Notes under the pieces: generated by a model | Database searches by the model: none | The model's input: the letters and a program-made list of their open reading frames with translations, nothing else | Told to the model about the DNA's origin: nothing | In this document: in pieces, positions 1 through 9,116 of the stretch | Numbering within the stretch: position 1 is the stretch's first letter | How the letters are laid out: every line of letters starts with the position of its first letter | Translations under genes and position numbers: made by a program | Source of the DNA: Pseudobdellovibrionaceae bacterium | Lineage (GTDB): Bacteria; Bdellovibrionota; Bdellovibrionia; Bdellovibrionales; Bdellovibrionaceae | NCBI GenBank assembly: GCA_016719575.1 | Contig: JADJYV010000013.1 | Coordinates: 1,178,001-1,242,000 of the forward strand | Direction of reading: 5' to 3' | Length of the DNA stretch: 64,000 nucleotides

Positions 1-102
1 CTCATGTATTTGTCTTGGATCCGAGAAGTGGTCCTATCCATGGGGCGCGAAAAAATGGAGATCCCTCCCGACGACGGCCCATTGCTTTCAGAGGCCTTTT
101 AG
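1..102 (+). CDS. possible C-terminal end of a gene cut by the left edge
   Basis: An open plus-strand frame runs from the window edge to a TAG at 100-102 and gives 33 residues ending PLLSEAF. It would converge on the menH stop with a 5-base gap. The family cannot be told from so short a piece. An alternative is a minus-strand gene starting at the ATG at 39-41 and running off the left edge, which could be another men gene because menF-menD-menH point that way. Neither reading is secure. Confidence 0.3.
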   Translation, partial: LMYLSWIREVVLSMGREKMEIPPDDGPLLSEAF

Positions 103-107
103 CCGCC

Positions 108-869
108 TTAAACCCGGTCCTGCAAAAACTGAATCATCAACTGCGCGACTTCGCTGGGGTTATCAAAAATTAGGCGATGCGAGGATTTCGCCACGACTTC
201 TGCGCTGAGCCCAGGAGCCCGTTTTTTTAGTTCCATGGCAAGGCTTAAAAACTTGATGTCCTTTTCGCCGCTGAGCCAAAGTATCTTCTCGCTGTTTTTT
301 GTGATGCGCTCGCGAAAATCCTCCTGCTTTGCTAGAGACCACTCGACAAGAGCCGAGGATAAAAGTGTGCGATCATAAAAACCTTCTTCTCGCTGAGGCT
401 CAAGAGCTCCGCCCTTAAAAACACTTTGCGCATTCCATTCCCCCAACAGTTCGGGCCATGGCAACGCCGCGAACTTTTGTGCCCACTGCTGATCCGCTTG
501 CAAACGCTCTTGCTTTTCTCTTTCACGCAAAATCCCTGGATTCGTCGAAAGAAAAATAGCAGCATCGTAAATATTTGATTTTGCGGCTAGCGCGTGCAAA
601 GCCAGTCGCCCTCCCAATGAGTAGCCAACGAGAACTCGGCGTCCGTCAGGAAATTTCTTTAAAACTTTTCGATTAAAGGCCTCTGTCCAGCTCAAAAACG
701 ACTTCGTAGAATTCAGCTCTGGCTGGTTCATATAATCAACCGACCACCACTCAATGCGGCTCGCTAACGGCGAGACGACAAAGTAGCTATGTATTAAGTC
801 CCAGTCTGAAGACTTACCCAAAAATCCGTGCAAGCAAATGATATTTACTTTTTCCACAGCATTTCCCAT
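108..869 (-). CDS. menH: MenH-like SHCHC synthase (alpha/beta hydrolase, menaquinone pathway)
   Basis: This 253-residue alpha/beta hydrolase should remove pyruvate from the MenD product to give 2-succinyl-6-hydroxy-2,4-cyclohexadiene carboxylate, in the cytoplasm. The sequence shows the oxyanion-region motif CLHGFLG at about 12-18, the nucleophile elbow GYSLGG with Ser84, an Asp in SGEKDIKF near 205 and a His in SSHRLIF near 231. The ATG lies inside the 3' end of menD, a 25-base overlap that suggests translational coupling. Hydrolases of this fold are promiscuous, so the assignment leans on the position after menF and menD. Confidence 0.82.
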   Translation of the reverse strand: MGNAVEKVNIICLHGFLGKSSDWDLIHSYFVVSPLASRIEWWSVDYMNQPELNSTKSFLSWTEAFNRKVLKKFPDGRRVLVGYSLGGRLALHALAAKSNIYDAAIFLSTNPGILREREKQERLQADQQWAQKFAALPWPELLGEWNAQSVFKGGALEPQREEGFYDRTLLSSALVEWSLAKQEDFRERITKNSEKILWLSGEKDIKFLSLAMELKKRAPGLSAEVVAKSSHRLIFDNPSEVAQLMIQFLQDRV

Positions 870-2416
870 TCACGGGAAAACTTTTCGGTCTGTTCTGGAT
901 CTGGAATCAACTCAATCATTTGATGCTTTTCAAGCGACATCGATTCGGGAATTTCACTCCATGCCTGATAGGCCCACCGAAACATCTTGGCCCAATGACT
1001 AAAATCAATATCGTGACGGTTTAAAAAAATATCTCGCTGAAAAATACGCTTAAATATTTGGCCACCCTTATTGTTGATCACAACAATTCTCAATTGTTTT
1101 TCCTCGAGCTGCGGAGTTACCCAGGGCGCTTGCAAGTCATACATCGCAGTCAAATCGCCAACAAGGCACCAGTTCTCGGTCTCTGCTTCAGCCCAACCCA
1201 AAAACGTTGACACTTGGCCATCAATTCCGTTAGCGCCGCGATTGCCAACCACTCTTGCTGGATAGGCATCAAAGTCTGCCACCAAATCCCAGTGGCGAAT
1301 TGGCAGACTGTTACCCAAATACACGGACTGTCCCTTGAGTTTTTTAGAAAGCTTCCACACCAAAGTGGGTTCTGCTTTGGGATATTTTGCAAATAGATTT
1401 TCTTTTTCGACGTTTAACTGCAGATCTCGAGTCAACAAGGGACCAAGATCTTTAAAATGCCCTGGGCTTTCAATCTGCGCCAGAGACGACAGATGTGTAA
1501 AGTGATGAACATCACGGCTCAATCCCGAGTAGTGATTATAACCCACAGACAAAACTGGCAATGAAGATCTTTTATCTTCAAGATCTCGCCACAAACGCAA
1601 AGTTGGAACTCCGCCAATTCTGAAAATAGAATCACAGATCCCTGAATCCAATAAATAATGAAGATAGTTTTCTCCTGAGCGAATTTCGAGGTGCTTGAGA
1701 TCTGGATGCCCCCGAAGTCCCGAGATACCTTCAGCATAAACTGGGCACTGAATTTTCTTTAAAAAACCGAGGATTGGTTTTTGTGCCTTGGTGGGAAGCG
1801 TCCCCAAAACGACGATCGGATTGTGCTTTTTTAAGAACTGAGCACACTCATGGCCAGCAGTGAGCTCACATCTTTCTGGAAACTTAACCCATTCGCTCGT
1901 CGTCGGCACTTCAAGCTGCGGAACGGCCCCGTCAATCAAAGGTTCCTCAAAACAAACATTGATGTGAAATGGCTTTTTCCAAGTGAGACCTTTCACCGAA
2001 AAGTGACTGTTCTCTTTATCGATGTCCAAAGACGCTTCGATGTAGTAAGAAAAAATACCTACTTGTTCAATACTCTGAGGGGCTCCTGTCCCACGATAAG
2101 ACTTCGGTCGATCTGCTGTAATAATGACCAAAGGAAGAGAAGAATACGTCGCCTCAACCGCCGCCGGAAGCAACTCTGCCACGGCGGTGCCCGACGTTGT
2201 AATAACCGCCATGGGCCTTTGTGTTTTGGCCATACGGCCCAAGGCAAAAAACGAAGCCGATCTTTCTTCAAAAAAAGAAAACACCTTGATGTGTTTATTT
2301 TCATCCAAAATCTGAACAAAGGGACTATTGCGAGCTCCTGCGCACAAACAGAATTCGCGAATTCCAGAAGAAATTAAACCCTGTAAAACCTTTGCTGCTA
2401 AATTAATATTCGTCAT
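845..2416 (-). CDS. menD: MenD, SEPHCHC synthase
   Basis: Thiamine-diphosphate enzyme that joins isochorismate and 2-oxoglutarate, the first committed step of the classical menaquinone route. The 523 residues have the usual three-domain layout: an N-terminal pyrimidine-binding domain with the activating Glu in FFEERSASF near 50 and TTSGTAVAELLPAA near 73-86, a central domain, and a C-terminal diphosphate-binding domain with GNRGANGIDG, the metal-binding GDLT and VVINNKGG. The N-terminal CAGARNSPF replaces the more common SPGSRS-type motif. The gene lies 2 bases after menF and overlaps menH, so the three form one minus-strand transcript. Confidence 0.93.
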   Translation of the reverse strand: MTNINLAAKVLQGLISSGIREFCLCAGARNSPFVQILDENKHIKVFSFFEERSASFFALGRMAKTQRPMAVITTSGTAVAELLPAAVEATYSSLPLVIITADRPKSYRGTGAPQSIEQVGIFSYYIEASLDIDKENSHFSVKGLTWKKPFHINVCFEEPLIDGAVPQLEVPTTSEWVKFPERCELTAGHECAQFLKKHNPIVVLGTLPTKAQKPILGFLKKIQCPVYAEGISGLRGHPDLKHLEIRSGENYLHYLLDSGICDSIFRIGGVPTLRLWRDLEDKRSSLPVLSVGYNHYSGLSRDVHHFTHLSSLAQIESPGHFKDLGPLLTRDLQLNVEKENLFAKYPKAEPTLVWKLSKKLKGQSVYLGNSLPIRHWDLVADFDAYPARVVGNRGANGIDGQVSTFLGWAEAETENWCLVGDLTAMYDLQAPWVTPQLEEKQLRIVVINNKGGQIFKRIFQRDIFLNRHDIDFSHWAKMFRWAYQAWSEIPESMSLEKHQMIELIPDPEQTEKFSREWEMLWKK

Positions 2417-2418
2417 GA

Positions 2419-3564
2419 TTACAAACCTAAAACCTTTTTTACTGACTGTCTTTTCTCAAAAAGCTCAGACCACTCTCTCTCGAGTTGACTCTGGGCTACG
2501 ATTCCACAGCCCGAGCCAATTCTAGACCCAGAGGAACTCCATTGCAAATTGCGAATAGCCACGAGGCAAAGTGCCTCATCCTCGCTCCATTGAACTCCCC
2601 AAGGGGCCCCGAAGCCTTGGCGATCTGCCTGTTCGGGCAGCTCTTGCATCCACTGATACCCATATTCACGCGGCGAAACTCCTAAGGCGGGGGTTGGATG
2701 CAACCCCCTACAGGCTGCAAAAAAATCAAAGTTTTCAGACTGCGTTAGTTGACATTCTATTTCGGTTTTCAGGTGTAGAAGGGTTGGCAGATCTAAGATC
2801 TCTGGACCCTTTTGAGTCAAAGCCCCATAATCCCCCAAAGTAAGAAGAATATCTTGGACCACCAAATCATGCTCAAGACGCTCTTTAAGATTTTCCATCA
2901 AAGAACTTGTTTGCTTCTCTGCCTTAACGTAGGTACCAGCCAATGCCATTGTTTTCAGCAGATCTCCTTGTTTACGGAGCAAAAGCTCTGGCGTTGCTCC
3001 TAAAGTGCCAATCCCACTTTGCCAAAATCCATAAACAAAAAGGCTCTCAGGTGCAGAGACAAGGTTTTCAATATAAGCCGCCAGCCTTTTTTTATCGGGG
3101 ACCTCTTTTGAACGCTCAAAAACCACGGGAACAGCTTTTTTTAGGGAATCTTTTTGAATTCGTTGCAAAATGGAATCGTAGGAGAAACGAAAGCTCTGGA
3201 ACTCTGCAGGCTCCCAATTTATCGAAGCGCATGAAGCTCCTAAGCCCTTAAATCCTTGGCAAAGTTCCAGCAACTGCGTATCTCTAACTACGTAAAAAGA
3301 CCTAGGAATCCAAAATTTTTGCGCTGATTTCATAAAGAAATCAGGATGGTAAAGAGCCACCTGGCCCCGTTCAACACGAGCCGTCGCTTCGAAAGGTCCG
3401 TTAAAAATCAGCCACCTATTAGGCTCCGTCCTTAGAAGGGCTCCTGAGTCTAAAAAGTTTGTAAATTCTGAGGGCTCTATGATAGTGTCGATCGTTTCCA
3501 CAAATGTCCCGTTATTGGCAAATAAGCCAGAGAAGTTCGTATTATGGAAATCGGAACTATGCAA
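2419..3564 (-). CDS. menF: MenF-type isochorismate synthase
   Basis: Chorismate-binding enzyme that isomerises chorismate to isochorismate. Family motifs are in the C-terminal two thirds: ATPELLL, KTMALAGT, HLKTEIECQL, LHPTPALGVSPRE and GAPWGV. The length fits monofunctional isochorismate synthases rather than anthranilate synthase, and the next gene is menD. The start is uncertain: the longest frame opens with TTG at 3564, and an in-frame GTG lies near 3504. The TTG overlaps the start of the divergent DAHP synthase gene by about 20 bases, so the two promoters must lie inside each other's coding ends or the true menF start is further in. Confidence 0.9.
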   Translation of the reverse strand: MHSSDFHNTNFSGLFANNGTFVETIDTIIEPSEFTNFLDSGALLRTEPNRWLIFNGPFEATARVERGQVALYHPDFFMKSAQKFWIPRSFYVVRDTQLLELCQGFKGLGASCASINWEPAEFQSFRFSYDSILQRIQKDSLKKAVPVVFERSKEVPDKKRLAAYIENLVSAPESLFVYGFWQSGIGTLGATPELLLRKQGDLLKTMALAGTYVKAEKQTSSLMENLKERLEHDLVVQDILLTLGDYGALTQKGPEILDLPTLLHLKTEIECQLTQSENFDFFAACRGLHPTPALGVSPREYGYQWMQELPEQADRQGFGAPWGVQWSEDEALCLVAIRNLQWSSSGSRIGSGCGIVAQSQLEREWSELFEKRQSVKKVLGL

Positions 3565-4380
3565 ACAACTCCCTCAACCCAAATAGTCAAAATCCCTACT
3601 GCTTTTGGAGAATTGGAAATCGGTGGTCCCGCATTTTCAGTGATTGCTGGGCCTTGCTCTATTGAGAGTCACTCTCAGTTTCTTGACACTGCTAAAGCCG
3701 TCAAAGAAAATGGTGCCTGCCTGCTCCGAGGCGGTATCTGGAAAATGCGAACTTCTGCCAAAACCTTCCAAGGTCTAGGCGAAACTTCTTTTGATTTTAT
3801 TCAAGCGGTCTGCAAAGAAACAAAAATGGGCCTGGTTTCAGAAGTCACCGACGCTCGCCAAATAGCCGAGGTCTACGATGTGGTCGATATGTTCCAAGTC
3901 GGCTCCCGCAATATGCATAATTACTCGTTACTAAAAGAGCTGGGTATGCAAAAAAAGCCAGTGATGCTAAAGCGAGGCTTTGCCGCCCTCATTGACGAGT
4001 GGATCAAGGCTGCTGAGTACGTGACCAACGGGGGTAACAAAAATGTCATCCTTTGCGAACGTGGAATTCGCACCTTCGAGACTGCCACTCGCAATACACT
4101 CGATCTAAATGCCGTTGTTTACGTTAAGAAAAACTCTTCGTTTCCAGTTATTGTAGACCCCTCCCATGCTGTAGGCATTCGGGCTTTGGTTCCGGATCTT
4201 GCAATTGCAGCGGCGGCCTGTGGCGCTGACGGAGTCATCGTTGAAACTCACCCTTCGCCGGCAGAGGCTTTGTCTGATGGTCCACAAGCGCTCACCTTTG
4301 ATGATTTTAAAAACATGATGAAGAAAATTGAAAAGGTCCTCACGGCTCTTGACCGCCCTTTGCAAAAACTGAAAATCTAA
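3544..4380 (+). CDS. aroF: DAHP synthase (3-deoxy-7-phosphoheptulonate synthase), AroF/KdsA-like class
   Basis: Condenses phosphoenolpyruvate and erythrose 4-phosphate, the entry step of the shikimate pathway. Seen are IAGPCSIES near 36-44, LLRGGIWKMRTS, LCERGIRTFE, VIVDPSHAVGIR with its metal-binding His, and VETHPSPAEALSDGPQ near the C-terminus. At 278 residues it matches the short type I-beta form without an added ACT or chorismate mutase domain, so feedback control through an attached domain is not visible. An alternative ATG lies at 3559. The gene is divergent from menF and followed 11 bases later by ubiE. Confidence 0.93.
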   Translation: MEIGTMQTTPSTQIVKIPTAFGELEIGGPAFSVIAGPCSIESHSQFLDTAKAVKENGACLLRGGIWKMRTSAKTFQGLGETSFDFIQAVCKETKMGLVSEVTDARQIAEVYDVVDMFQVGSRNMHNYSLLKELGMQKKPVMLKRGFAALIDEWIKAAEYVTNGGNKNVILCERGIRTFETATRNTLDLNAVVYVKKNSSFPVIVDPSHAVGIRALVPDLAIAAAACGADGVIVETHPSPAEALSDGPQALTFDDFKNMMKKIEKVLTALDRPLQKLKI

Positions 4381-4391
4381 GGAACGCTCTT

Positions 4392-5105
4392 ATGGAAAAA
4401 AGGTCTTCTCCGAATCCTGAAGTTATTCGTAATATGTTTAGCAAAGTGGCCGCAAACTATGATCGCGGAAACAATATTCTATCAATGGGAATTCACCATC
4501 TCTGGCGAAAAAAACTCGTCAACTGGAGCGGGGCGCTCCCAGGACAAAAAGTTTTGGATTGTGCGACGGGCACTGGAGATCTCGCCATTGAGTTCATGAA
4601 AACAGTCGGCCCTAGCGGAGAGGTTCTTGGCACTGACTTCTGCACTGAAATGCTTCTCACGGCACCTCAAAAAGCAAGTGAGCGCGGTCTCGAAATTCAC
4701 TTTGAACAAGCCGATGTGACCCAACTTCAATATGCTGATAACTCTTTTGATATTTGCAGTATTTCATTTGGCATTCGCAATGTTGCCGATCCTATTATAG
4801 CTCTACAAGAGATGGCCCGAGTCACAAAACCGGGCGGCGTGGTGATGATCCTGGAGTTTGGCCAAGTTCAAATTCCTGTTTTTGGCCCTCTCTATAATTT
4901 CTATTCTGAAAAAGTCCTGCCGAAGTTGGGCGGCCTCATCACGGGCCAAGGAGAAGCTTACGAGTATTTACAAAAGTCGTCTTCAGCATTTCCATGCCGT
5001 AATGAATTTATTGAACTGATGGCTGCCAGCAAAGGTTTCTCTTCGATGGAGTACATTCCGCTCACAGGTGGAGTCGCCTATATCTACAAGGGTGTTGTAA
5101 AATAG
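4392..5105 (+). CDS. ubiE: UbiE/MenG demethylmenaquinone C-methyltransferase
   Basis: SAM-dependent methyltransferase for the last step of menaquinone synthesis; with no ubiquinone genes in view the substrate is probably demethylmenaquinone. The 237 residues carry FSKVAANYDRGNNILSMG at 16-33, SAM motif I VLDCATGTGDLA at 54-65, a motif near GTDFCTEML, and SFGIRNVAD with ARVTKPGG, all typical of UbiE. It shares a plus-strand unit with DAHP synthase (11-base gap). The pairing of the first shikimate enzyme with the last menaquinone enzyme brackets the men and aro operons on the other strand. Confidence 0.94.
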   Translation: MEKRSSPNPEVIRNMFSKVAANYDRGNNILSMGIHHLWRKKLVNWSGALPGQKVLDCATGTGDLAIEFMKTVGPSGEVLGTDFCTEMLLTAPQKASERGLEIHFEQADVTQLQYADNSFDICSISFGIRNVADPIIALQEMARVTKPGGVVMILEFGQVQIPVFGPLYNFYSEKVLPKLGGLITGQGEAYEYLQKSSSAFPCRNEFIELMAASKGFSSMEYIPLTGGVAYIYKGVVK

Positions 5106-5124
5106 CGCCCAAGGGATCCAGATT

Positions 5125-6141
5125 TTAAACCTGGTCCTGGCGCCGCCAAAGCAAATGGTCTGCGAGCACCAGCCAAGTCATGGCTTCAACAACTGGAATC
5201 GCCCGAGTCACAATACAAGGATCATGCCGGCCCTTTTTAGCAACTTCAAGAATTGAAGATGTGGGCTTAAAATGAATACGCATCAGTAACTCTTCCCCGG
5301 TCGAAATCCCTCCACGAATGCCGCCATAGTTAGGCGAATCTGGAACTCTGTGAAAGCTCGTCCCCTGGGCTCCTGCCGCCTTGTAGCCATCGCCCAACTC
5401 AACTCCCGAGGTTGCTCCAATAGTCATAAAGCCCTGGGCAAGGTCGCCCTTTAGCTTATGAAAAACGGGTTGTCCTAAACCAGCAGGAAGTCCCTTTACT
5501 CGAACCTCCGCAGTGCCTCCGAAACTCTCACCAAGGGCCTGAGCACTGGTCAACAGTTCCTTAACTTTTTCGTGCTGTACCGACGGAAATCTCGCTGTAA
5601 ACTGCTCAATATCTTTGGTCCAAATCTCTGCGCGCTCGCCATCAGAAAGACAATAGGGACCCACTTGGTGGGCATAAGCCTTTAGGTCGAGATCTGGCAC
5701 GACTTGCTGGCAAAACATTTGCGCCATCGATCCCGCAATAACTCGGGCAACGGTCTCGCGCCCTGAGGAACGTCCGCCTCCGCGGTGATCACGGTGACCA
5801 AATTTATCTTTCCAAACATCATCGGCATGTCCTGGGCGCGCAGCCTTTTTAATCTGATCGTAGTCCTGTGACTTTTGATCTTTATTGCGTACGATGATCG
5901 CTATCGGAGTTCCCAAAGTTTTTCCCTCAAAAACTCCACTCAAAATTTCTGGTAAATCCTCTTCTTGACGTTGCGAAACACCCTCTCCGCCCGGTCGCCG
6001 GCGCTTAAGATTATTTTTTAAAACGTGCTCGTTAAATTTCACGCCGGCAGGGCAACCATCTATTACAACTCCCAGCGCCTCGCCATGGGACTCGCCAAAG
6101 CTCGTTATAACAAATCGAGAACCAAATGAATTTGCACTCAT
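5125..6141 (-). CDS. aroC: chorismate synthase
   Basis: Converts 5-enolpyruvylshikimate 3-phosphate to chorismate with reduced FMN. SFGESHGEALGVVIDGCPAG is at the N-terminus, followed by RRRPGGEGVSQR, GHADDVWKDKFGHRDHRGGG and GRETVARV, and later GIRGGISTGEE. The start was set at the ATG at 6141, giving MSANSFGSRF and 338 residues, because it makes an ATGA overlap with the stop of the aroKDE fusion; the longer frame adds only five residues. It is the last gene of the aro operon and converges on ubiE. Confidence 0.95.
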   Translation of the reverse strand: MSANSFGSRFVITSFGESHGEALGVVIDGCPAGVKFNEHVLKNNLKRRRPGGEGVSQRQEEDLPEILSGVFEGKTLGTPIAIIVRNKDQKSQDYDQIKKAARPGHADDVWKDKFGHRDHRGGGRSSGRETVARVIAGSMAQMFCQQVVPDLDLKAYAHQVGPYCLSDGERAEIWTKDIEQFTARFPSVQHEKVKELLTSAQALGESFGGTAEVRVKGLPAGLGQPVFHKLKGDLAQGFMTIGATSGVELGDGYKAAGAQGTSFHRVPDSPNYGGIRGGISTGEELLMRIHFKPTSSILEVAKKGRHDPCIVTRAIPVVEAMTWLVLADHLLWRRQDQV

Positions 6142-7943
6142 TGTTGTGACTCCCAAAAATCTCGTTGGTATTGGGCTTGAACTCTAAACATTTTAATGCC
6201 CGAGCGATATTCACTTTGAATGTTGAGAGCATACTCTCGTCCTGGAGAATTCTCTGCGTAATTCAAATCAACCACCAATCGTGGCTTCCATTCACTCAAT
6301 GGCCACTTCAATAAATCTTTTGGTGGCGCCGCCCAAATGACCACTTCAGGCGCGAAATCACGGCGCAGACGGTGCTGATCTTCTTCGCGAACAGTCCCCC
6401 GCGATGACGAAAAGCTGACAACTTGGGGTAAAACTTTTTTTATCATCTTTAAAGTGCCGCCCCCGCCCCAGACTGCGATATTTTGGATCCCTTTAAGATC
6501 CTCAACCAGAGATTCAAACCCCGCAACATCCGTATTGTGTCCATGCCAGGCTTTTTCTTCGCTGTTAAAAAATAGAGTATTCACAGATCGAAATTCTTCT
6601 CCCTCGAGCGAAAGATTTTGGCAAGTATGAAAAGCCTCTTCTTTGAGTGGCGACGTGACGGCCGCCTGTCGAAGACCCAAGGTTGCCAAAACTTTCAGGG
6701 CTCGATTCCATTCAATTTTGTCGACATGGATTCGAAAGACTGGCTCGTTTCTTTCTTCAAAAAATGGATACTGTTCTATAGGTGTCCAGCTCTGTATTAC
6801 GGGAGAACCCAAAACTGCCGCAAAGGTCGTCTTAATCATATGCACGGACTGCCACTCAAAAAGTGTCGGTTGATCCGGATTGGCGCCTAGTCCTTCTCGC
6901 CAAAAATTAAGAATCTGGCGACCTTTCATCCAAAGTCGAAACCACCCCCATCGCCCCATTGGTGATCGTGGCAAAAAACTTCGATTTTTTGGATCTTCTT
7001 GCTGCCAAAGATACCCGGTAAACAGATCCTCATAATTATGAACATAGGGGGAGAATTTGAGGTGAGCGCCCTTGTCCGTCGCATCCATGAGTCGGTCAAG
7101 TCCCTGCTCGAAAGACTCCCCTTCATTAAGTTCGTGCAGAGAAATAATTAATCGTTGCTTTAGAAATCGCACAGGTTCAGGAACAGGGCCCAGCTCTAGG
7201 GCCCAGTCGTAAAATGAAATCTGTCCGCTCTGTGGAAAATTCTGGATGATTTTATCACGAAATGAATAAATGAATCTTTCGGAAAATAAAGATCCCAAAC
7301 ACATCTGTTGCTGTTCGTAATTTAGTAAATCATTCCGAATTTCAAAAAAATCGACGCCGCGATTTCCATAATTTTCAACAAATGACTGCCAACGACTTTT
7401 TTTGAAAAATAAATCAGAAGTAATAGTCACCCCTCCAGAGAGGGGGCGCTTTTTTTTGATTAAAAAATCCTCCTCTATAGGATGTAACTCCGTAAGGCCT
7501 TCAGACATGATGTAGATTTGATCATAAACATTTTTAAAATGCATCTCACGCGACAAGGCTCTTTTTGTGTACTCTTGAAGTGGCGTCACATCGGCATTCA
7601 ATCTTGGACGATCTAAAAAAACCCGTCCAATCTTATCGGTGGGGCGTTGAAGCCAAATAATTTTATCCTCGTTTGGAATCAAACCGACCGGAAATCCGGC
7701 GCCAACAGCAATGTAGGCCTTACTGTGTGAAAGCCTAATTTCACTAAAAACTTTTTTCTCGAGTTCTCTAAACTCTCCCTCGCCTAATGTTGCGAAAATC
7801 TCAGCCACTGTTTTTTTAGATGTCTTTTCGATTTCCTGATCCAAATCAAAGCAATGAGTTCCACCCTCATCAATATACCGATGAATTCGTTTTAGAAGTT
7901 GGGTTTTGCCGACTCCACGTTGGCCAATAATAACGGTGATCAT
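6138..7943 (-). CDS. trifunctional shikimate kinase - 3-dehydroquinate dehydratase (type I) - shikimate dehydrogenase fusion
   Basis: A 601-residue protein with three shikimate enzymes in series. Residues 1-165 are AroK-like: P-loop GQRGVGKT at 7-14, DLD at 33-35, a substrate Arg near 59, GAGFP at 81-85 and DRPRL at 111-115. Residues about 170-365 are a divergent type I dehydroquinase: EIRND at 201-205, His270 in SLHELNEG, the candidate Schiff-base Lys296 in HLKFSPY, and MGRWGWFR with Arg336. Residues about 366-601 are AroE-like: GSPVIQSWTP at 379-388, Lys434 in VTSPLKEEA, VNT at 454-456, HNTDVAGF with Asp472, a glycine-rich NADP loop at 493-497, and QAQYQRDF. The catalytic residues appear intact in all three domains. 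ATGA overlaps join it to aroA upstream and aroC downstream. No separate aroK, aroD or aroE is seen. Confidence 0.88.
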   Translation of the reverse strand: MITVIIGQRGVGKTQLLKRIHRYIDEGGTHCFDLDQEIEKTSKKTVAEIFATLGEGEFRELEKKVFSEIRLSHSKAYIAVGAGFPVGLIPNEDKIIWLQRPTDKIGRVFLDRPRLNADVTPLQEYTKRALSREMHFKNVYDQIYIMSEGLTELHPIEEDFLIKKKRPLSGGVTITSDLFFKKSRWQSFVENYGNRGVDFFEIRNDLLNYEQQQMCLGSLFSERFIYSFRDKIIQNFPQSGQISFYDWALELGPVPEPVRFLKQRLIISLHELNEGESFEQGLDRLMDATDKGAHLKFSPYVHNYEDLFTGYLWQQEDPKNRSFLPRSPMGRWGWFRLWMKGRQILNFWREGLGANPDQPTLFEWQSVHMIKTTFAAVLGSPVIQSWTPIEQYPFFEERNEPVFRIHVDKIEWNRALKVLATLGLRQAAVTSPLKEEAFHTCQNLSLEGEEFRSVNTLFFNSEEKAWHGHNTDVAGFESLVEDLKGIQNIAVWGGGGTLKMIKKVLPQVVSFSSSRGTVREEDQHRLRRDFAPEVVIWAAPPKDLLKWPLSEWKPRLVVDLNYAENSPGREYALNIQSEYRSGIKMFRVQAQYQRDFWESQQ

Positions 7944-9115
7944 GGTTTTACTCCCACCAGGCTCCAGAACTCTGGAAAACTCTTTTTTACGACGCTTGAA
8001 TTCTTTATTTTAATTTTAAAACCTTTATATTTTAGGATTGCTGCGGCCATTGCCAAGCGATGATCGCTATCGGGGTCAAATGTAAATTTTCTCTCTAAAG
8101 AAATATCTTTTTGACCCTCAATTTCCATTCCGTCGTCGTGCGGTTGGCAACTAAAACCAGCCCTAGTTAAAAGTTCTGCTGTTTTTGCTATTCGATTTGA
8201 CTCTTTTTGTTTTAGTTGAGGCGCTCCGTACAAAATCGAGCGGCCCTTCGCAAAAGCGCAGACGACGGCAAGAACCGGAAATAAATCGGGGCAATTCTGC
8301 AGATTGGCACGTAAAGATCGAAGATCTTTTGCCGCCTTAATTTTACAAACCCCTCTATTTAGCTTCACTGGCACATTCATTTTTTCAAAAAAATGCAGAA
8401 ATTGCTTGTCTGGCTGAATCGTACTTTTCGGAAAGTCTAAGAATTCCACCCCGCCAAAAAGAGCCCCGAAAGCTGCAACACTAAAAATGGAGCTCATATC
8501 TGATTCAACACGACAACTCTTAGACAGAACTTTTTGACCTTTAGGGACAATATAGAAATTTCCTCTTTTTTGATATCTAAGTCCAAGTTGATTCAAAAGC
8601 ACGAGGGTCATATCTAAATAGGATTGAGAGGTCACCCCACCAACAACTTTTACTTTTAGGTCAAAGTCCAAGCCCCAAGAGTTTAAAAATAAAGCTGATA
8701 GAAACTGACTTGAATCTTTGGCTTGGACGACGACGCTTTTTTTGGGAGCAATCCAGCCATTAGAAATAATTTGTATATTCGTTTTATTTACGCGAACCGC
8801 AACTCCCAGTTGAGAAAGAATATTTTTAATTTCGACTTGAGGGCGACTCAAAAGACGTGAGGTCCCCTTTAATACAAAATGGCCTTTTTCTCGAGAAAGT
8901 CGAAAAGCCAAAAAACGCAAGGTCGTGCCGCCCTCACCACAATTAAAACTTTTTTCAGTTTTTATCTGATTCAAGCTTTTTTCTAAATGAGCGACGTCGT
9001 CGCAACTTGTAGATCCGGAGATTTTTAGATTCGAATAATAGCTCTTTGCAATGAGAGCTCGATTGAATAAAGATTTTGATGCAGGAATGTTTCCCTTAAA
9101 ATGAAACTCTCTCAC
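7940..9115 (-). CDS. aroA: EPSP synthase (3-phosphoshikimate 1-carboxyvinyltransferase)
   Basis: Transfers the enolpyruvyl group of PEP to shikimate 3-phosphate. Family signatures are PASKSLFNRALIA at the N-terminus, GEGGTTLRF, GTSRLLSRP, SSQFLSALFL, LKQKESNRI and a C-terminal DSDHRLAMAAAIL. The longest frame starts at 9193, deep inside aroB; I chose the GTG at 9115, one base after the aroB TAG and behind a G-rich stretch, because it begins VREFHFKGN just ahead of the first strand of the family and gives 391 residues. An upstream start remains possible. The gene ends in an ATGA overlap with the KDE fusion. Confidence 0.9.
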   Translation of the reverse strand: MREFHFKGNIPASKSLFNRALIAKSYYSNLKISGSTSCDDVAHLEKSLNQIKTEKSFNCGEGGTTLRFLAFRLSREKGHFVLKGTSRLLSRPQVEIKNILSQLGVAVRVNKTNIQIISNGWIAPKKSVVVQAKDSSQFLSALFLNSWGLDFDLKVKVVGGVTSQSYLDMTLVLLNQLGLRYQKRGNFYIVPKGQKVLSKSCRVESDMSSIFSVAAFGALFGGVEFLDFPKSTIQPDKQFLHFFEKMNVPVKLNRGVCKIKAAKDLRSLRANLQNCPDLFPVLAVVCAFAKGRSILYGAPQLKQKESNRIAKTAELLTRAGFSCQPHDDGMEIEGQKDISLERKFTFDPDSDHRLAMAAAILKYKGFKIKIKNSSVVKKSFPEFWSLVGVKP

Positions 9116-9116
9116 C

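Noticed and set aside
1850..2377. 175-residue plus-strand frame inside menD
   Set aside because: Arg-rich shadow frame; menD motifs cover the same DNA.
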